Below, one piece after another: positions 10,952-21,376 of a DNA stretch of 64,000 nucleotides (position 1 is the stretch's first letter; each line of letters starts with the position of its first letter). This stretch comes from Mycobacterium spongiae (lineage in GTDB: Bacteria; Actinomycetota; Actinomycetes; Mycobacteriales; Mycobacteriaceae): NCBI RefSeq assembly GCF_018278905.1, contig NZ_CP046600.1, positions 5,208,001 to 5,272,000 on the forward strand, given 5' to 3'. The notes under the pieces are model-generated. The model was given only the letters and a program-made list of their open reading frames with translations, was not told the origin of the DNA and did no database searches. Made by a program: the position numbers and the translations under genes.

Positions 10952-11424
10952 GACCCCTGACCGACCTCCACAATGAGCTCTACTTCCACCGGAGCGTCCA
11001 GCGGTAGCTCCGCGACGCCGACCGCGGAACGCGCATGGGAGCCGCAATCGCCGAACACGTCGGCCAGCAGGTCAGAGGCCCCGTTGACCACGCTGGGCTG
11101 ACCGTGGAAACCAGGCGCGGAGGCGACGAACCCCACCACCTTGACCACCTGGCTCACCGCGTCGAGACCTACCAGTCCATCCACTGCTGCCAGCGCGTTG
11201 AGTGCGCAGATACGTGCCATCGCTTTGCCCTCTTCCGGGCTAACGTCGGCGCCGACCTTGCCGGTCCGGATTAGCTTTCCCGCTTCGAGGGGCAGTTGGC
11301 CGGCGGTGTAGACCAGATTGCCGGTACGAACCGCGGGAACATAGGCCGCTAGTGGCGCTGCGACTTGCGGAAGCACAACGCCGATTTGCCCAAGCCGCGC
11401 CTTCCACGAGGAACCAGCAGTCAC
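10948..11424 (-). CDS. RidA/YjgF family protein (Rv3678c-like)
   Basis: RidA-like protein of about 158 residues. The fold signature is seen in VRTGNLVYTAGQLPLEAG and in VEVELIVEV near the C-terminus. Canonical RidA deaminates reactive enamine/imine intermediates and needs an Arg near the end; here that region reads GDCGSHARSAVGVAELPLDAPVEVE, so an Arg is present in ARSAVGV as in the family. GTG start. It overlaps the MBL gene downstream and follows the DUF4177 gene by 14 bp. Confidence 0.83.
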   Translation of the reverse strand: MTAGSSWKARLGQIGVVLPQVAAPLAAYVPAVRTGNLVYTAGQLPLEAGKLIRTGKVGADVSPEEGKAMARICALNALAAVDGLVGLDAVSQVVKVVGFVASAPGFHGQPSVVNGASDLLADVFGDCGSHARSAVGVAELPLDAPVEVELIVEVGQGS

Positions 11425-11438
11425 GGGGCGACGACCTC

Positions 11439-11600
11439 CTACTTCGGGCGCTTAAGGTAGGCAACGTGCTGCTCGCCGGTGGGCCCGGGCAGCACCGCCA
11501 CCAGCTCCCATCCATCGGCGCCCCACTGATCGAGGATCTGTTTGGTGGCGTGCGTCAGCAACGGAACCGTGGCGTATTCCCATGTGGTGGGTTGGGTCAT
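11439..11600 (-). CDS. small DUF4177 protein (Rv3678A-like)
   Basis: A 53-residue gene on the minus strand with ATG at 11600 and TAG at 11439. The protein starts MTQPTTWEYATVPLLTH and contains DQWGADGWELVAV, the W-E-Y...L...G-x-x-G-W-E-L pattern of DUF4177 proteins. It lies 14 bp upstream of the RidA gene and in the same direction, so it is likely the first gene of that operon. Function unknown. Confidence 0.8.
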   Translation of the reverse strand: MTQPTTWEYATVPLLTHATKQILDQWGADGWELVAVLPGPTGEQHVAYLKRPK

Positions 11601-11722
11601 GACGTGAGCTTATCCGTCGACGCTGACCAGTTCCGATCAGCCCGGCGCCGAGCAGCAGCCAACGGTGGCGGTAAGGCGCCGGTTCTCGAAGGTCGTCACA
11701 TCGCTCGGGCTAGCATGCGATT

Positions 11723-12742
11723 GTGGCGAACACATCTAGCGGCGGTACCGCCGTCGGCTGGCCATCGCGGCTCTCGAAGGCCCGCCTCCATTTCGTGACG
11801 GGCAAAGGCGGCACCGGAAAATCGACGATCGCGGCCGCGCTTGCGCTGACCCTGGCAGCGGGGGGCCGCAAAGTCCTTCTGGTCGAAGTCGAGGGGCGCC
11901 AGGGGATCGCGCAACTATTCGATGTCCCGCCCCTGCCCTACCAGGAGCTCAAAATTGCCACCGCCGAGCGCGGAGGCCAGGTCAACGCCCTGGCTATCGA
12001 CATCGAGGCCGCCTTCTTGGAATACCTCGACATGTTCTACAACCTGGGCATTGCCGGCCGGGCGATGCGTCGCATCGGCGCCATCGAGTTCGCCACGACG
12101 ATCGCTCCCGGTCTGCGTGACGTGCTACTGACCGGCAAGATCAAAGAGGCAGTGGTGCGCGTCGACAAGAACAGGCTGCCGGTCTACGACGCCATAGTTG
12201 TCGACGCACCGCCAACTGGCCGCATAGCGCATTTTCTCGACGTCACCAAGGCCGTGTCCGATCTGGCTAAGGGTGGGCCGGTGCACGCCCAAAGCGAAGG
12301 CGTCGTGAAGTTGCTCCACTCCGATCAGACCGCGATTCATTTGGTGACGCTGCTGGAAGCCCTACCCGTCCAAGAAACGCTGGAAGCCATCGAAGAGCTC
12401 GCCCAGCTCGAACTGCCGATCGGCAGCGTGATTGTGAACAGGAACATCCCGGCCTATCTGGCGCCTGAAGACCTGGCGAAGGCCGCCGAGGGCGACGTAG
12501 ACGCAGACTCGGTACGGGCCGGCTTGGCGATGGCCGGTATCAAGCTCACCGACTCCGAATTCGCCGGCCTGCTGACGGAAACCATCCACCATGCAACCCG
12601 CATCGCCGCACGCGCCGAGACTGCACAAGAACTGGACGCCTTGCGGGTACCGCGACTGGAATTACCGACGATCTCCGACGGCGTCGACCTCGGCAGCCTC
12701 TACGAGCTGTCGGAATCGCTTGCACACCAGGGAGTTCGATGA
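11723..12742 (+). CDS. ArsA/Get3-like ATPase, first subunit (Rv3679-like)
   Basis: Deviant-Walker-A ATPase of 339 residues with the P-loop GKGGTGKST near residue 28 and a switch-like VDAPPTGR. The protein belongs to the ArsA/Get3 (SIMIBI) class, which work as nucleotide-driven dimers. GTG start at 11723. Its TGA overlaps the ATG of the next, related gene (ATGA), which indicates a heteromeric pair made in step. In M. tuberculosis the pair Rv3679-Rv3680 has been linked to tolerance of glycerol-derived and nitrosative stress; that role is taken from memory and not visible here. Confidence 0.88.
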   Translation: MANTSSGGTAVGWPSRLSKARLHFVTGKGGTGKSTIAAALALTLAAGGRKVLLVEVEGRQGIAQLFDVPPLPYQELKIATAERGGQVNALAIDIEAAFLEYLDMFYNLGIAGRAMRRIGAIEFATTIAPGLRDVLLTGKIKEAVVRVDKNRLPVYDAIVVDAPPTGRIAHFLDVTKAVSDLAKGGPVHAQSEGVVKLLHSDQTAIHLVTLLEALPVQETLEAIEELAQLELPIGSVIVNRNIPAYLAPEDLAKAAEGDVDADSVRAGLAMAGIKLTDSEFAGLLTETIHHATRIAARAETAQELDALRVPRLELPTISDGVDLGSLYELSESLAHQGVR

Positions 12743-13899
12743 GTAGCAAACCGGAAACCCTTGATATGGGTTCGATCCTGGCCGACACATCCAACCGTGT
12801 CGTGGTGTGCTGCGGCGCCGGCGGTGTCGGCAAGACCACGACCGCCGCAGCTATGGCATTGCGTGCTGCTGAATATGGCCGCACTGTAGTGGTTTTGACC
12901 ATCGACCCGGCCAAGCGACTGGCACAAGCATTGGGGGTCAACGACCTTGGCAATTCACCGCAACGCGTACCACTGGCGCCCGAGGCGCGCGGCGAGCTAC
13001 ACGCGATGATGCTCGACATGCGCCGCACGTTCGATGAGATGGTGATCCAATACTCCGGATCGGAACGGGCGCAAGCAATTCTGGACAACCAGTTTTACCA
13101 GACCGTCGCCACATCGCTTGCAGGAACCCAGGAATACATGGCCATGGAGAAGCTGGGCCAGCTGCTCGCCCAAGACCGCTGGGATCTAGTGGTGGTGGAC
13201 ACTCCGCCATCGCGCAACGCTCTGGATTTCTTGGACGCGCCCAAAAGATTGGGCAGCTTCATGGATAGCCGGCTATGGCGGCTGCTGCTCGCGCCCGGGC
13301 GGGGCATCGGGCGACTGGTCACCGGCGCGATGGGACTAGCCATGAAGGCGCTGTCCACCGTGCTCGGCTCCAAGATGCTGGGCGATGCGGCGGCGTTCGT
13401 GCAATCGCTGGACGCCACTTTCGGCGGCTTCCGGGAGAAGGCTGATCGGACCTACGCGCTGTTGAAACGGCGCGGCACTCAGTTCGTCGTAGTGTCGGCA
13501 GCCGAACCGGACGCACTGCGCGAGGCGGCCTTCTTCGTCGACCGACTGTCCCAAGAGAACATGCCTCTCGCAGGGCTCGTCTTGAACCGCACCCACCCGA
13601 CGTTGTGCTCATTGCCGATCGAGCGGGCGATCGACGCTACCGAGACATTGGAGGCCGACACCACCGACTCGGAGGCCGCGTCGCTGACGGCGGCCGTGCT
13701 CCGGATCCATGCCGACCGTGGGCAGACCGCCAAACGGGAGGTCCGGCTGCTGTCCCGCTTCACTGGCGCCAACCCCCACGTGCCGGTCATCGGGGTGCCG
13801 TCGCTTCCGTTCGACGTGTCCGACCTGGATGCGTTGCGCGCACTCGCCGACCAGATCACTTCGGTTGGCGACGATGCGGGCCGGATCGCGGCCCGCTGA
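12739..13899 (+). CDS. ArsA/Get3-like ATPase, second subunit (Rv3680-like)
   Basis: Partner ATPase of 386 residues with P-loop [18 protein letters not shown] (about 25-42), switch region [15 protein letters not shown] and a hydrophobic middle segment ([24 protein letters not shown], about 175-200) that could form the client- or membrane-facing groove. It overlaps the upstream ATPase by 4 bp. The last 12 codons ([15 protein letters not shown]) are written by the first unit of a 57/58-bp tandem repeat, so this end of the protein may differ between strains. Confidence 0.88.
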   Translation: MSSKPETLDMGSILADTSNRVVVCCGAGGVGKTTTAAAMALRAAEYGRTVVVLTIDPAKRLAQALGVNDLGNSPQRVPLAPEARGELHAMMLDMRRTFDEMVIQYSGSERAQAILDNQFYQTVATSLAGTQEYMAMEKLGQLLAQDRWDLVVVDTPPSRNALDFLDAPKRLGSFMDSRLWRLLLAPGRGIGRLVTGAMGLAMKALSTVLGSKMLGDAAAFVQSLDATFGGFREKADRTYALLKRRGTQFVVVSAAEPDALREAAFFVDRLSQENMPLAGLVLNRTHPTLCSLPIERAIDATETLEADTTDSEAASLTAAVLRIHADRGQTAKREVRLLSRFTGANPHVPVIGVPSLPFDVSDLDALRALADQITSVGDDAGRIAAR

Positions 13900-14045
13900 G
13901 CAGCCGACCCACCTAACCTCGTTGGCGACGATGCGGGCCGACTAGCGGCCCGCTGAGCAGCCGACCCATCTGATCCCCGTCGGCGACGATGCGGTCCGAC
14001 TAGCGGCCCGCTGAGCAGCCGACCCATCTAACCCGGTCGGCGAAG
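13864..14045. repeat. 57/58-bp tandem repeat, three units plus a stub, at convergent gene ends
   Basis: Units begin at 13864, 13921 and 13979, with a stub at 14036. Each has GGCGACGATGCGG and an 8-bp hairpin: GCGGGCCG, 5-nt loop, CGGCCCGC (one mismatch in unit 3), then CTGAGCAGCCGACCCA. Unit 1 overlaps the 3' end of the ATPase gene. whiB4 converges from the right. The core GACGATGC is shared with the arrays after crp and after the DUF58 gene. Confidence 0.88.
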
Positions 14046-14162
14046 ATCAAACTGGCGATGAACAGCGAGAACAGCTATCGAAATGCAACCAAAAGCAATA
14101 CGTACGAGAGCACATTAATCCGCCGGCCGATTCTCAGATCGCCGGCACGGAGCTGGCCAGAG

Positions 14163-14519
14163 CTAGCCAGTAGTACCGGTACGACGCTTGCGCTTCTCCA
14201 GGTAGTCAGCCCAGGAGACCACTTCTGGGTGCTGCTTGAGCAACGCCCGACGCTGGCGCTCGGTCATCCCGCCCCAAACGCCGAACTCAACCTTGTTGTC
14301 CAAAGCGTCTGCCGCGCATTCCTTCATCACCGGGCAGTGGCGGCAGATCACTGCGGCCTTACGCTGGGCAGCTCCACGCACAAAGAGGTCGTCGGGGTCC
14401 GTTGTCCGGCACAACGCCTTGGATACCCACGCTATCCGCTCTTCCGCGTCCACACTGCTGAGAACGTTCTGCGCAGCCATAAGGTTCGGCCTTCGCGCAC
14501 CGGGTCGTGTATCTGACAC
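14163..14519 (-). CDS. whiB4: WhiB-family redox-sensing regulator WhiB4
   Basis: Wbl protein of 118 residues with the four iron-sulphur cysteines at 37, 59, 62 and 68 (ALCRTTDPDD and VICRHCPVMKEC) and the turn motif FGVWGGMTERQRRALL. The basic tail (LEKRKRRTGTTG) is the usual DNA-binding end. WhiB4 in M. tuberculosis (Rv3681c) is an oxygen- and NO-sensitive regulator of oxidative-stress genes. GTG start at 14519; an internal ATG at codon 14 is possible. Divergent from ponA2 with a 360-bp gap. Confidence 0.94.
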   Translation of the reverse strand: MSDTRPGARRPNLMAAQNVLSSVDAEERIAWVSKALCRTTDPDDLFVRGAAQRKAAVICRHCPVMKECAADALDNKVEFGVWGGMTERQRRALLKQHPEVVSWADYLEKRKRRTGTTG

Positions 14520-14879
14520 GAGCTGATCCCTTCCTCCCGGCCGCGCCCTGCGACCGCCCTCTTACGGCAACAGCCGATGCTGTGAGCTACGCCTCACTAT
14601 GCGCATCAGTGTTATCCGAATCCCACTGTGTGTATAAGTTAGGTGTTCGAGTGCCGATCGCGCAACAGTCCGATAACGATTTTTTTGGGACGGGCGTGCC
14701 GTCTTGCGGCGATCGGCCGGGGGAAATGGGTCGCGCCGGTCCCGTTTTGTGCTCCTGACCAGTAACGCAGTCACAAGCTTCGGCCATGTCTGGCGCCCTG
14801 TGGAAAACCGCCCGGGAAAACATAAGTTTTTGGACAGAGCCGCGAAGGGGCGTGGCTGGCGGTCGCTACTGTAGTACGC
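14520..14879. other. whiB4-ponA2 divergent intergenic region
   Basis: 360 bp between two divergent genes, expected to hold both promoters. A TACTGT hexamer at 14867-14872 lies 7 nt before the ponA2 ATG and would give a leaderless ponA2 message; no good -35 is seen. A run of seven T at about 14681-14687 stands out in the otherwise GC-rich DNA. No gene recognised. Confidence 0.45.
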
Positions 14880-17306
14880 ATGCCCGAGCGCCCCCCGGCC
14901 GGTATCACGGTTCTCAAGCTAGCCGGGTGCTGCCTGCTCGCCGGAGTGGTCGCTACCGCGTTGATGTTCCCGTTCGCGGGTGGGCTCGGTCTGATGTCCA
15001 ATCGTGCTTCTGAGGTCGTCGCCAATGGCTCGGCTCAGCTCCTCGAGGGAGAAGTGCCAGCGGTCTCGACGATGGTCGATGCGAATGGCAACACCATCGC
15101 GTGGCTCTACTCGCAGCGCCGGTTTGAAGTCCCGTCGGACAAGATCGCCAACACCATGAAGTTGGCGATCGTCTCGATCGAAGACAAGCGATTCGCTGAA
15201 CACAACGGAGTCGACTGGAAGGGAACTCTGACCGGCCTGGCCGGCTACGCATCCGGCGACCTCGATACCCGCGGCGGATCGACCATCGAGCAGCAGTACG
15301 TAAAGAACTACCAGCTCCTGGTGACAGCCCGGACCGACGCCGAGAAGCGCGCGGCCGTCGAAACCACCCCCGCACGCAAGCTGCGGGAGATCCGGATGGC
15401 ACTGACGCTGGACAAGACCTTCACCAAGTCCGAGATCCTGACCCGCTATCTGAACTTAGTGTCTTTCGGCAACAACTCCTTCGGCGTTCAGGACGCGGCG
15501 CAGACCTACTTCGGCATCAACGCCTCCGACCTGAATTGGCAGCAAGCAGCGCTGCTGGCGGGGATGGTGCAGTCGACCAGCACACTCAACCCCTACACCA
15601 ACCCGGACGGCGCGTTGGAGCGACGGAACGTGGTCTTGGACACCATGATCGAAAACCTGCCTGGGGACGCCGAGGCGCTGCGGGCCGCCAAGGCCGAGCC
15701 GCTGGGAGTATTGCCGCAGCCCAACGAGTTGCCCCGCGGCTGCATCGCCGCAGGTGACCGCGCTTTCTTCTGCGACTACGTCCAGGAGTACCTCTCACGC
15801 GCGGGGATCAGCAAGGACCAGCTAGCCAAGGGCGGCTACCTGATCCGCACCACCCTGAACCCAGACGTCCAGGCACCGGTCAAGGCGGCCATTGACAAAT
15901 TCGCGAGCCCAAACCTCAACGGCATCGCCAGCGTCATGAGCGTGATCGAGCCGGGTAAGGATGCGCACCGGGTACTGGCCATGGCCAGCAACCGCACCTA
16001 TGGCTTGGACATCGAGGCCGGCGAAACCATGCGACCGCAGCCGTTCTCGCTGGTAGGCGACGGCGCCGGGTCCATCTTCAAGATTTTCACCACGGCCGCC
16101 GCATTGGACATGGGGCTGGGCATCAACGCGCGCCTCGACGTGCCACCCCGGTTCCAAGCCAAAGGCCTGGGAAGCGGCGGGGCCAAAGGGTGCCCCAGAG
16201 CAACCTGGTGTGTGGTGAACGCCGGAAAGTACCGTGGCTCGATGAGCGTGACCGACGCGCTCGCGACCTCACCTAACACCGCGTTCGCCAAGCTGATCTC
16301 GCAGGTCGGGGTGGGACCCACGGTGGACATGGCCATCAAGCTGGGCCTGAGGTCGTATGCGAATCCCGGGACAGCTCGAGACTACAACCCCGACAGCAAT
16401 GAGAGCCTGGCCGACTTCGTCAAGCGACAGAACCTCGGCTCGTTCACCCTCGGTCCCATTGAGCTCAACGCGCTGGAATTGTCGAACGTTGCGGCCACCC
16501 TGGCCTCCGGCGGCGTCTGGTGTCCGCCGAACCCCATCGACACTCTGTTCGACCGCAACGGCAACGAGGTCGCCGTCACCACCGAGACCTGTGATCAGGT
16601 CGTGCCTTCGGGGCTCGCGAACACCCTCGCCAACGCAATGAGCAAGGACGCCGTGGGCGGCGGCACAGCGTCGGGTTCGGCTGGTGCTGCGGGTTGGAGC
16701 TTGCCGATGTCGGGCAAGACCGGCACCACCGAGGCGCACCGATCTTCGGGCTTCGTGGGCTTCACCAACCACTACGCAGCGGCGAACTACATCTACGACG
16801 ACTCCAGCTCGCCCCGCGATATATGCTCCGGTCCCCTACGGCATTGCGGGTCGGGGAACCTATACGGCGGCAACGAACCGGCCCGGACGTGGTTCACCGC
16901 GATGAAACCGATCGCCGACATGTTCGGTGAAGTGCGCCTACCGCCAAAAGATCCGCGTTATGTCGACGGCTCACCCGCATCCCGGGTGCCCAGCGTGGTG
17001 GGGCTCGATGTGAGCGCGGCGCGCCAGCGCCTGAGGGACGCGGGTTTCCAGGTCGCCGACCAACCCAACGCGGTCAATAGCACCGCCAAGTACGGCGAAG
17101 TAGTCGGCACGTCGCCCGGTGGCTCAACTATTCCGGGCTCGATCGTCACGATCCAGATCAGCAACGGCATCCCGCCACCACCGCCGCCGCCTCCCGAGGG
17201 TGGTGGGCCGCCGCCCCCAGTGGGATCACAGGTAGTGGAGATTCCCGGCTTGCCGCCGATCACTATTCCACTGCTGGCACCGCCGCCGCCTCCACCTCCG
17301 CCATAG
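14880..17306 (+). CDS. ponA2: bifunctional class A penicillin-binding protein PonA2
   Basis: Peptidoglycan glycosyltransferase/transpeptidase of 808 residues. Transmembrane anchor about 10-32. The GT51 domain shows SIEDKRFAEHNGVDWKG (catalytic Glu near 101) and RGGSTIEQQYVKN. The transpeptidase domain has the SxxK nucleophile in GAGSIFKIF (Ser398, Lys401), the SPN motif in TSPNTAF and the KTG triad in SGKTGTTEAH near 612. A single PASTA domain follows (RVPSVVGLDVSAARQRL, about 700-765), then a proline-rich tail. It acts at the outer face of the cytoplasmic membrane in wall synthesis. M. tuberculosis PonA2 (Rv3682) is 810 residues, so the gene is full length. Confidence 0.95.
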   Translation: MPERPPAGITVLKLAGCCLLAGVVATALMFPFAGGLGLMSNRASEVVANGSAQLLEGEVPAVSTMVDANGNTIAWLYSQRRFEVPSDKIANTMKLAIVSIEDKRFAEHNGVDWKGTLTGLAGYASGDLDTRGGSTIEQQYVKNYQLLVTARTDAEKRAAVETTPARKLREIRMALTLDKTFTKSEILTRYLNLVSFGNNSFGVQDAAQTYFGINASDLNWQQAALLAGMVQSTSTLNPYTNPDGALERRNVVLDTMIENLPGDAEALRAAKAEPLGVLPQPNELPRGCIAAGDRAFFCDYVQEYLSRAGISKDQLAKGGYLIRTTLNPDVQAPVKAAIDKFASPNLNGIASVMSVIEPGKDAHRVLAMASNRTYGLDIEAGETMRPQPFSLVGDGAGSIFKIFTTAAALDMGLGINARLDVPPRFQAKGLGSGGAKGCPRATWCVVNAGKYRGSMSVTDALATSPNTAFAKLISQVGVGPTVDMAIKLGLRSYANPGTARDYNPDSNESLADFVKRQNLGSFTLGPIELNALELSNVAATLASGGVWCPPNPIDTLFDRNGNEVAVTTETCDQVVPSGLANTLANAMSKDAVGGGTASGSAGAAGWSLPMSGKTGTTEAHRSSGFVGFTNHYAAANYIYDDSSSPRDICSGPLRHCGSGNLYGGNEPARTWFTAMKPIADMFGEVRLPPKDPRYVDGSPASRVPSVVGLDVSAARQRLRDAGFQVADQPNAVNSTAKYGEVVGTSPGGSTIPGSIVTIQISNGIPPPPPPPPEGGGPPPPVGSQVVEIPGLPPITIPLLAPPPPPPPP

Positions 17307-17335
17307 GTGGGCCATAGGTGGTAGGCCTGGGCGAT

Positions 17336-17363
17336 TGCTCATGTGCCGTGCGACACATGAGCA
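17336..17363. promoter_or_regulatory. perfect 10-bp inverted repeat before the phosphoesterase gene
   Basis: TGCTCATGTG, 8-nt spacer, CACATGAGCA. No T-tract follows, so a standard terminator is doubtful. A TAAGCT hexamer (17383-17388) ends 6 nt before the next ATG and could be a -10 for a leaderless message, placing the dyad in an operator-like position. Confidence 0.55.
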
Positions 17364-17394
17364 TTCCGACCCCAGCCGGCAGTAAGCTGCCTGC

Positions 17395-18411
17395 ATGCCT
17401 GCTGCTCAACAACCGACTGCCCGGCTGCGTCCCGGGCCGCTGCGCGGTCCGCATCGTCGGGCCGTGCCCAGTCTGATACGCACGGGCGCCGCGGCGCTTG
17501 GCGCCACGATTGCCGGGATCGGCTACGCCGCACTGGTTGAGCGCAACGCGTTCGTTCTGCGTGAGGTAACCATGCCGGTTTTGACGCCGGGCTCAACACC
17601 GCTGCGGGTGCTCCACCTCAGCGATATTCATATGCTGCCGAACCAGCGCCGTAAGCAGGCCTGGTTGCGCGAGCTCGCCAGCTGTGAGCCGGACCTGGTC
17701 GTCAATACCGGGGACAACTTGGCGCATCCCAAGGCGGTACCCGCGGTCATCCAGACCCTGGGTGATCTGCTGTCCCGACCGGGTGTCTTCGTTTTTGGCA
17801 GCAATGACTACTTTGGGCCGCGCCTCAAGAACCCGATGAACTATCTCACCAACCCCGACCACCGCGTTCGCGGCGAGCCACTGCCCTGGCAGGACCTGCG
17901 CGCGGCGTTCAGCGAGCGCGGCTGGCTCGATCTGACGCATACCCGCCGCGAATTCGAGGTGGCGGGCCTACACATCGCCGCCGCCGGCGTTGACGACCCG
18001 CACATCGACCGGGACCGATACGAGACGATCGCCGGCCCCGCCAGCCCGGCCGCGAACCTGCGCCTGGGACTGACTCACTCGCCGGAGCCGCGGGTGCTGG
18101 ATCGCTTTGCCGCCGATGGCTACCAGCTGGTGATGGCCGGCCACACCCACGGCGGGCAACTGTGCCTGCCGTTCTACGGCGCTCTCGTGACCAACTGCGG
18201 CCTGGACCGCTCCCGCGCAAAGGGCGCGTCCCAATGGGGCGAGAACATGCGGTTGCACGTCTCAGCCGGGATCGGCACCTCGCCGTTTGCGCCGGTGCGA
18301 TTCTGCTGCCGGCCTGATGCGACTCTGTTGACATTGATCGCCACACCGATGGGTGACCGAGAGCCCAGCCGCGATCTAGGCCGTTCACAGCCGGCCGCGT
18401 CGGTTCGTTGA
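17395..18411 (+). CDS. metallophosphoesterase (Rv3683-like)
   Basis: Calcineurin-like phosphoesterase of 338 residues. A hydrophobic N-terminal segment ([16 protein letters not shown], about 32-48) suggests a membrane anchor. Metal-binding motifs are in order: [27 protein letters not shown] (GNHD variant with Ser for the usual Asn-Gly step), and [11 protein letters not shown]. Related enzymes include UDP-diacylglucosamine pyrophosphatase-like and YkuE-type proteins; the substrate is unknown. The TGA overlaps the TTG of the next gene (TTGA), which indicates coupling. Confidence 0.87.
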   Translation: MPAAQQPTARLRPGPLRGPHRRAVPSLIRTGAAALGATIAGIGYAALVERNAFVLREVTMPVLTPGSTPLRVLHLSDIHMLPNQRRKQAWLRELASCEPDLVVNTGDNLAHPKAVPAVIQTLGDLLSRPGVFVFGSNDYFGPRLKNPMNYLTNPDHRVRGEPLPWQDLRAAFSERGWLDLTHTRREFEVAGLHIAAAGVDDPHIDRDRYETIAGPASPAANLRLGLTHSPEPRVLDRFAADGYQLVMAGHTHGGQLCLPFYGALVTNCGLDRSRAKGASQWGENMRLHVSAGIGTSPFAPVRFCCRPDATLLTLIATPMGDREPSRDLGRSQPAASVR

Positions 18412-19535
18412 ACGATGCGACCCGTGTCGCGATCCGCAGCCAGTCTCGAACCTGGACGGACAACGCGATACGGCTGATCGAGGCCGACGCCCGCCGCAGC
18501 GCTGACACCCATCTGCTGCGCTACCCACTACCGTCGGCCTGGGGCCACCGCCTCGGGGCCAATGGCCCCAAAGTTCATGTCGAGCTGTACCTCAAGGACG
18601 AGACGACCCACATCACCGGCAGCCTCAAACACCGATTGGCGCGCTCGTTGTTCCTGTATGCGCTGTGCAACGGCTGGATCGGCGAAGCCACCACGGTGGT
18701 TGAGGCGTCGTCGGGTTCGACGGCGGTGTCTGAGGCCTATTTCGCGGCCTTGCTGAATCTGCCATTCATCGCGGTGATGCCCGCCGCCACCAGCGCGTCC
18801 AAGATTGCGCTGATCGAATCACAAGGTGGCCGTTGCCATTTCGTGGACAAATCCAGCCAGGTTTACGACGAAGCACAGCGCGTTGCGCAACAAACCGGCG
18901 GCCACTACCTCGATCAGTTCACCAATGCGGAGCGGGCAACCGACTGGCGCGGAAACAACAACATCGCCGAGTCGATCTACATGCAGATGCAGGAGGAGGC
19001 TCACCCCATTCCGGATTGGATCGTTGTGGGTGCAGGTACCGGCGGAACCAGCGCGACGATCGGCCGATACATCCGATACCGACGGCACGCGACGGGGCTG
19101 TGCGTGGTCGACCCCGAGAACTCCGCGTTCTTTCCCGCATACGCAGAAGACCGCCATGACATCGTCATTTCCGCGTCGTCCCGCATCGAAGGCATCGGCC
19201 GGCCGCGGGTTGAGCCGTCTTTTCTGCCCGGCGTGGTCGACCGCATGATCTCGGTACCCGACGCGGCGTCGATCGCCGCCGCTCGTCATGTCAGCACCGT
19301 CTTGGGACGCCGCGTAGGTCCGTCGACGGGCACCAACATGTGGGGAGCTTTCAGCCTCCTCGCTGAAATGGTCGCCGAAGGGCGCAGCGGTTCGGTGGTC
19401 ACTCTGTTGGCCGATAGCGGGGACCGCTACGCCGACACCTACTTCAACGACGATTGGGTCAATGCGCAGGGCCTCGATCCCACAGGCCCCGCTGAGCAAC
19501 TCGTCGAGTTCGAGCGCAACTGCCGCTGGACTTGA
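18408..19535 (+). CDS. cds1: PLP-dependent cysteine synthase-fold enzyme, Cds1-like cysteine desulfhydrase
   Basis: Fold-type II PLP enzyme of 375 residues. The PLP lysine lies in [13 protein letters not shown], the phosphate-binding loop is [11 protein letters not shown], and [14 protein letters not shown] is the substrate loop. By position it corresponds to Rv3684 of M. tuberculosis, reported as a cysteine desulfhydrase producing H2S, pyruvate and ammonia. The TTG start at 18408 overlaps the preceding stop by 4 bp; a start further in is possible, since the first 40 residues are poorly conserved in my memory of the family. The tRNA-Pro gene follows 56 bp downstream. Confidence 0.85.
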   Translation: MNDATRVAIRSQSRTWTDNAIRLIEADARRSADTHLLRYPLPSAWGHRLGANGPKVHVELYLKDETTHITGSLKHRLARSLFLYALCNGWIGEATTVVEASSGSTAVSEAYFAALLNLPFIAVMPAATSASKIALIESQGGRCHFVDKSSQVYDEAQRVAQQTGGHYLDQFTNAERATDWRGNNNIAESIYMQMQEEAHPIPDWIVVGAGTGGTSATIGRYIRYRRHATGLCVVDPENSAFFPAYAEDRHDIVISASSRIEGIGRPRVEPSFLPGVVDRMISVPDAASIAAARHVSTVLGRRVGPSTGTNMWGAFSLLAEMVAEGRSGSVVTLLADSGDRYADTYFNDDWVNAQGLDPTGPAEQLVEFERNCRWT

Positions 19536-19590
19536 CCCGCGCCGTTTCGCCAGCCGACGGGCCGGTGCGATAGGCTGTCGTGGCTTCAGG

Positions 19591-19668
<78 letters not shown>

Positions 19669-20662
19669 TGTGTTCGCAGGTAAGAGGCCCTGAGCAGTGG
19701 TACCCGTCGGGGTCTTTTTCTGTCTCAGTCCGCAGTTGGTCCGCAGTATGTTCGAGAGCGGCCTGACGAGCCTTATCCAATGCGGCTGAAACATTTTCCA
19801 GGTCGTCCGGGAAGAGGTCGGCATAGGTGTCCATCGTCAGCACCGCAGATTGATGCCCGAGCATCGTCTGTACAGCCTTCGGGTTCGCTCCTCCACTGAT
19901 CGCGAGTGAAGCGGCAGTGCGCCTTAGGTCATGCGGAGTGACCTTCGGGAATCCAGAAACACGGGCTACCAATCGGTGCACTGCAGGCGCAAATGCTCTG
20001 GGTCGGAAAGTCGAAACGCGGAGTACGCCGCCGGCGGGGGCGGTGAACACCGAGTCCTTGCGAGACTTCCCCACCATCATCGATGCCAGTTTGTCGGCGA
20101 GGAACCGAGGAAACGGCACCGACCTACGCTCGTGCGATTTTGGAGTTGACCACACCAGTCGCCCCTTGACCTCGGCGACCGCTTCGCAAACGTTCACCCG
20201 TCGGCGCGGCATGTCGAAGGACTCAACTCGTAGCGCCGCCATCTCACCCCACCTCAACCCGGTGTAGGCAAGAAACCGGACTACCGACGCGTACTGACCC
20301 AACGAGAGTGCAAGCTGTTCCACCTGGTCGTGAGTGAGATAGCCGCGCGCGCGGCTCTGGCGACGAGGAGTCTTGATTCCTGCGCATGGATTACGCGTAA
20401 TTCGCTTGTCCTCGACCGCCAGTGCTAAGACCTGCCGTAGGACGCTAAGCGCGTTTTCCACCGTGGCGGCACCAGCGCCCGCGGCATGCATATCGTGAAC
20501 CCATGTGCGCACTGCGGAGGTCTGCACATCTGCAACCGCAACATCCGCCCACCGATGTTGCACGTGAGACGGGCGACAAACTCTAAGCGCGTAGTTGCGG
20601 TTCAACGTTCAGAACACCAGAAGAAGTAGCCGACCGGCGAATAGGGCGCTTCGCGGGTCGTG

Positions 20663-21376
20663 TCAATATCCCGTTGTCTCCTTTCGGCTGCCTGGCCGTT
20701 GACTGTGAAACGCAGTGAGCACCTCGTCCCGCCTACCGTCCCAATAAAACGACTCTTCCGTGGCAGCTAGTGCTGCCGAGGTTGCCGCGCACTCTTCGGT
20801 GGCAGCGGTGTATCGATCTTTGCTCGACTGGGCGTCGGTATCGCCGGATTCCCCGTGCCATTTGTAGTGGACGAACGCATTTCGGAGGTCGGCGATGCGT
20901 TGGATTGATGCCGCCAGCTCGGCATCCATTGCCGGAATACCCGCCACTTCCCAGAGGGCTGTAATCTTCGCTTTCTGGTTGCGGACTTCCTTTAGCAGTG
21001 TGAGCGTACTCTTACTGGAAATGCCTTTTCGTTCAAGCCCGCGTGAGATGATCGCGTTGATACTGTGCTCAATCCATGTTGCATACAGGATCAACGCAAT
21101 CTCGTGGAGGCCCGCGGTCGCATGAAGGCGTGCTTTTTCCAGCAGACTGTCGCGATGGTCTATCGCAAACAAGAATTCGAATTGGTCGGGCGAATCGCCC
21201 TCGGGCGGCGCTGCTATTTCGCATACCCGGGCGCGGAAGTCGGCAAGTATTCCTTCAACCTGTCGGTCACCAATGGGAATATTGCCGCTCTCGACTTCCG
21301 CGACAAATACGGCCTCAGCGATGTCGCGCGCAAGGTCGGCGTCGACGTGTGGAGTCTGCTCGTCAGCGGGAATCAT
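20663..21376 (-). CDS. HEPN-like protein, cargo of the tRNA-Pro element
   Basis: Protein of 237 residues with no family I can name with certainty. The central part is all-helical: LLEKARLHATAGLHEIALILYATWIEHSINAII, then a basic stretch, then IADLRNAFVHYKWHGE. The RNAFVH segment fits the R-x4-6-H active-site motif of HEPN ribonucleases, and the upstream acidic/aromatic helix fits the first HEPN helix. The ATG at 21376 is preferred, since the open frame before it (to 21550) lacks a ribosome site. It is the only cargo in a 2-kb tRNA-borne element, a common setting for phage-defence or toxin genes. A toxic RNase or abortive-infection role is inference. Confidence 0.6.
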   Translation of the reverse strand: MIPADEQTPHVDADLARDIAEAVFVAEVESGNIPIGDRQVEGILADFRARVCEIAAPPEGDSPDQFEFLFAIDHRDSLLEKARLHATAGLHEIALILYATWIEHSINAIISRGLERKGISSKSTLTLLKEVRNQKAKITALWEVAGIPAMDAELAASIQRIADLRNAFVHYKWHGESGDTDAQSSKDRYTAATEECAATSAALAATEESFYWDGRRDEVLTAFHSQRPGSRKETTGY

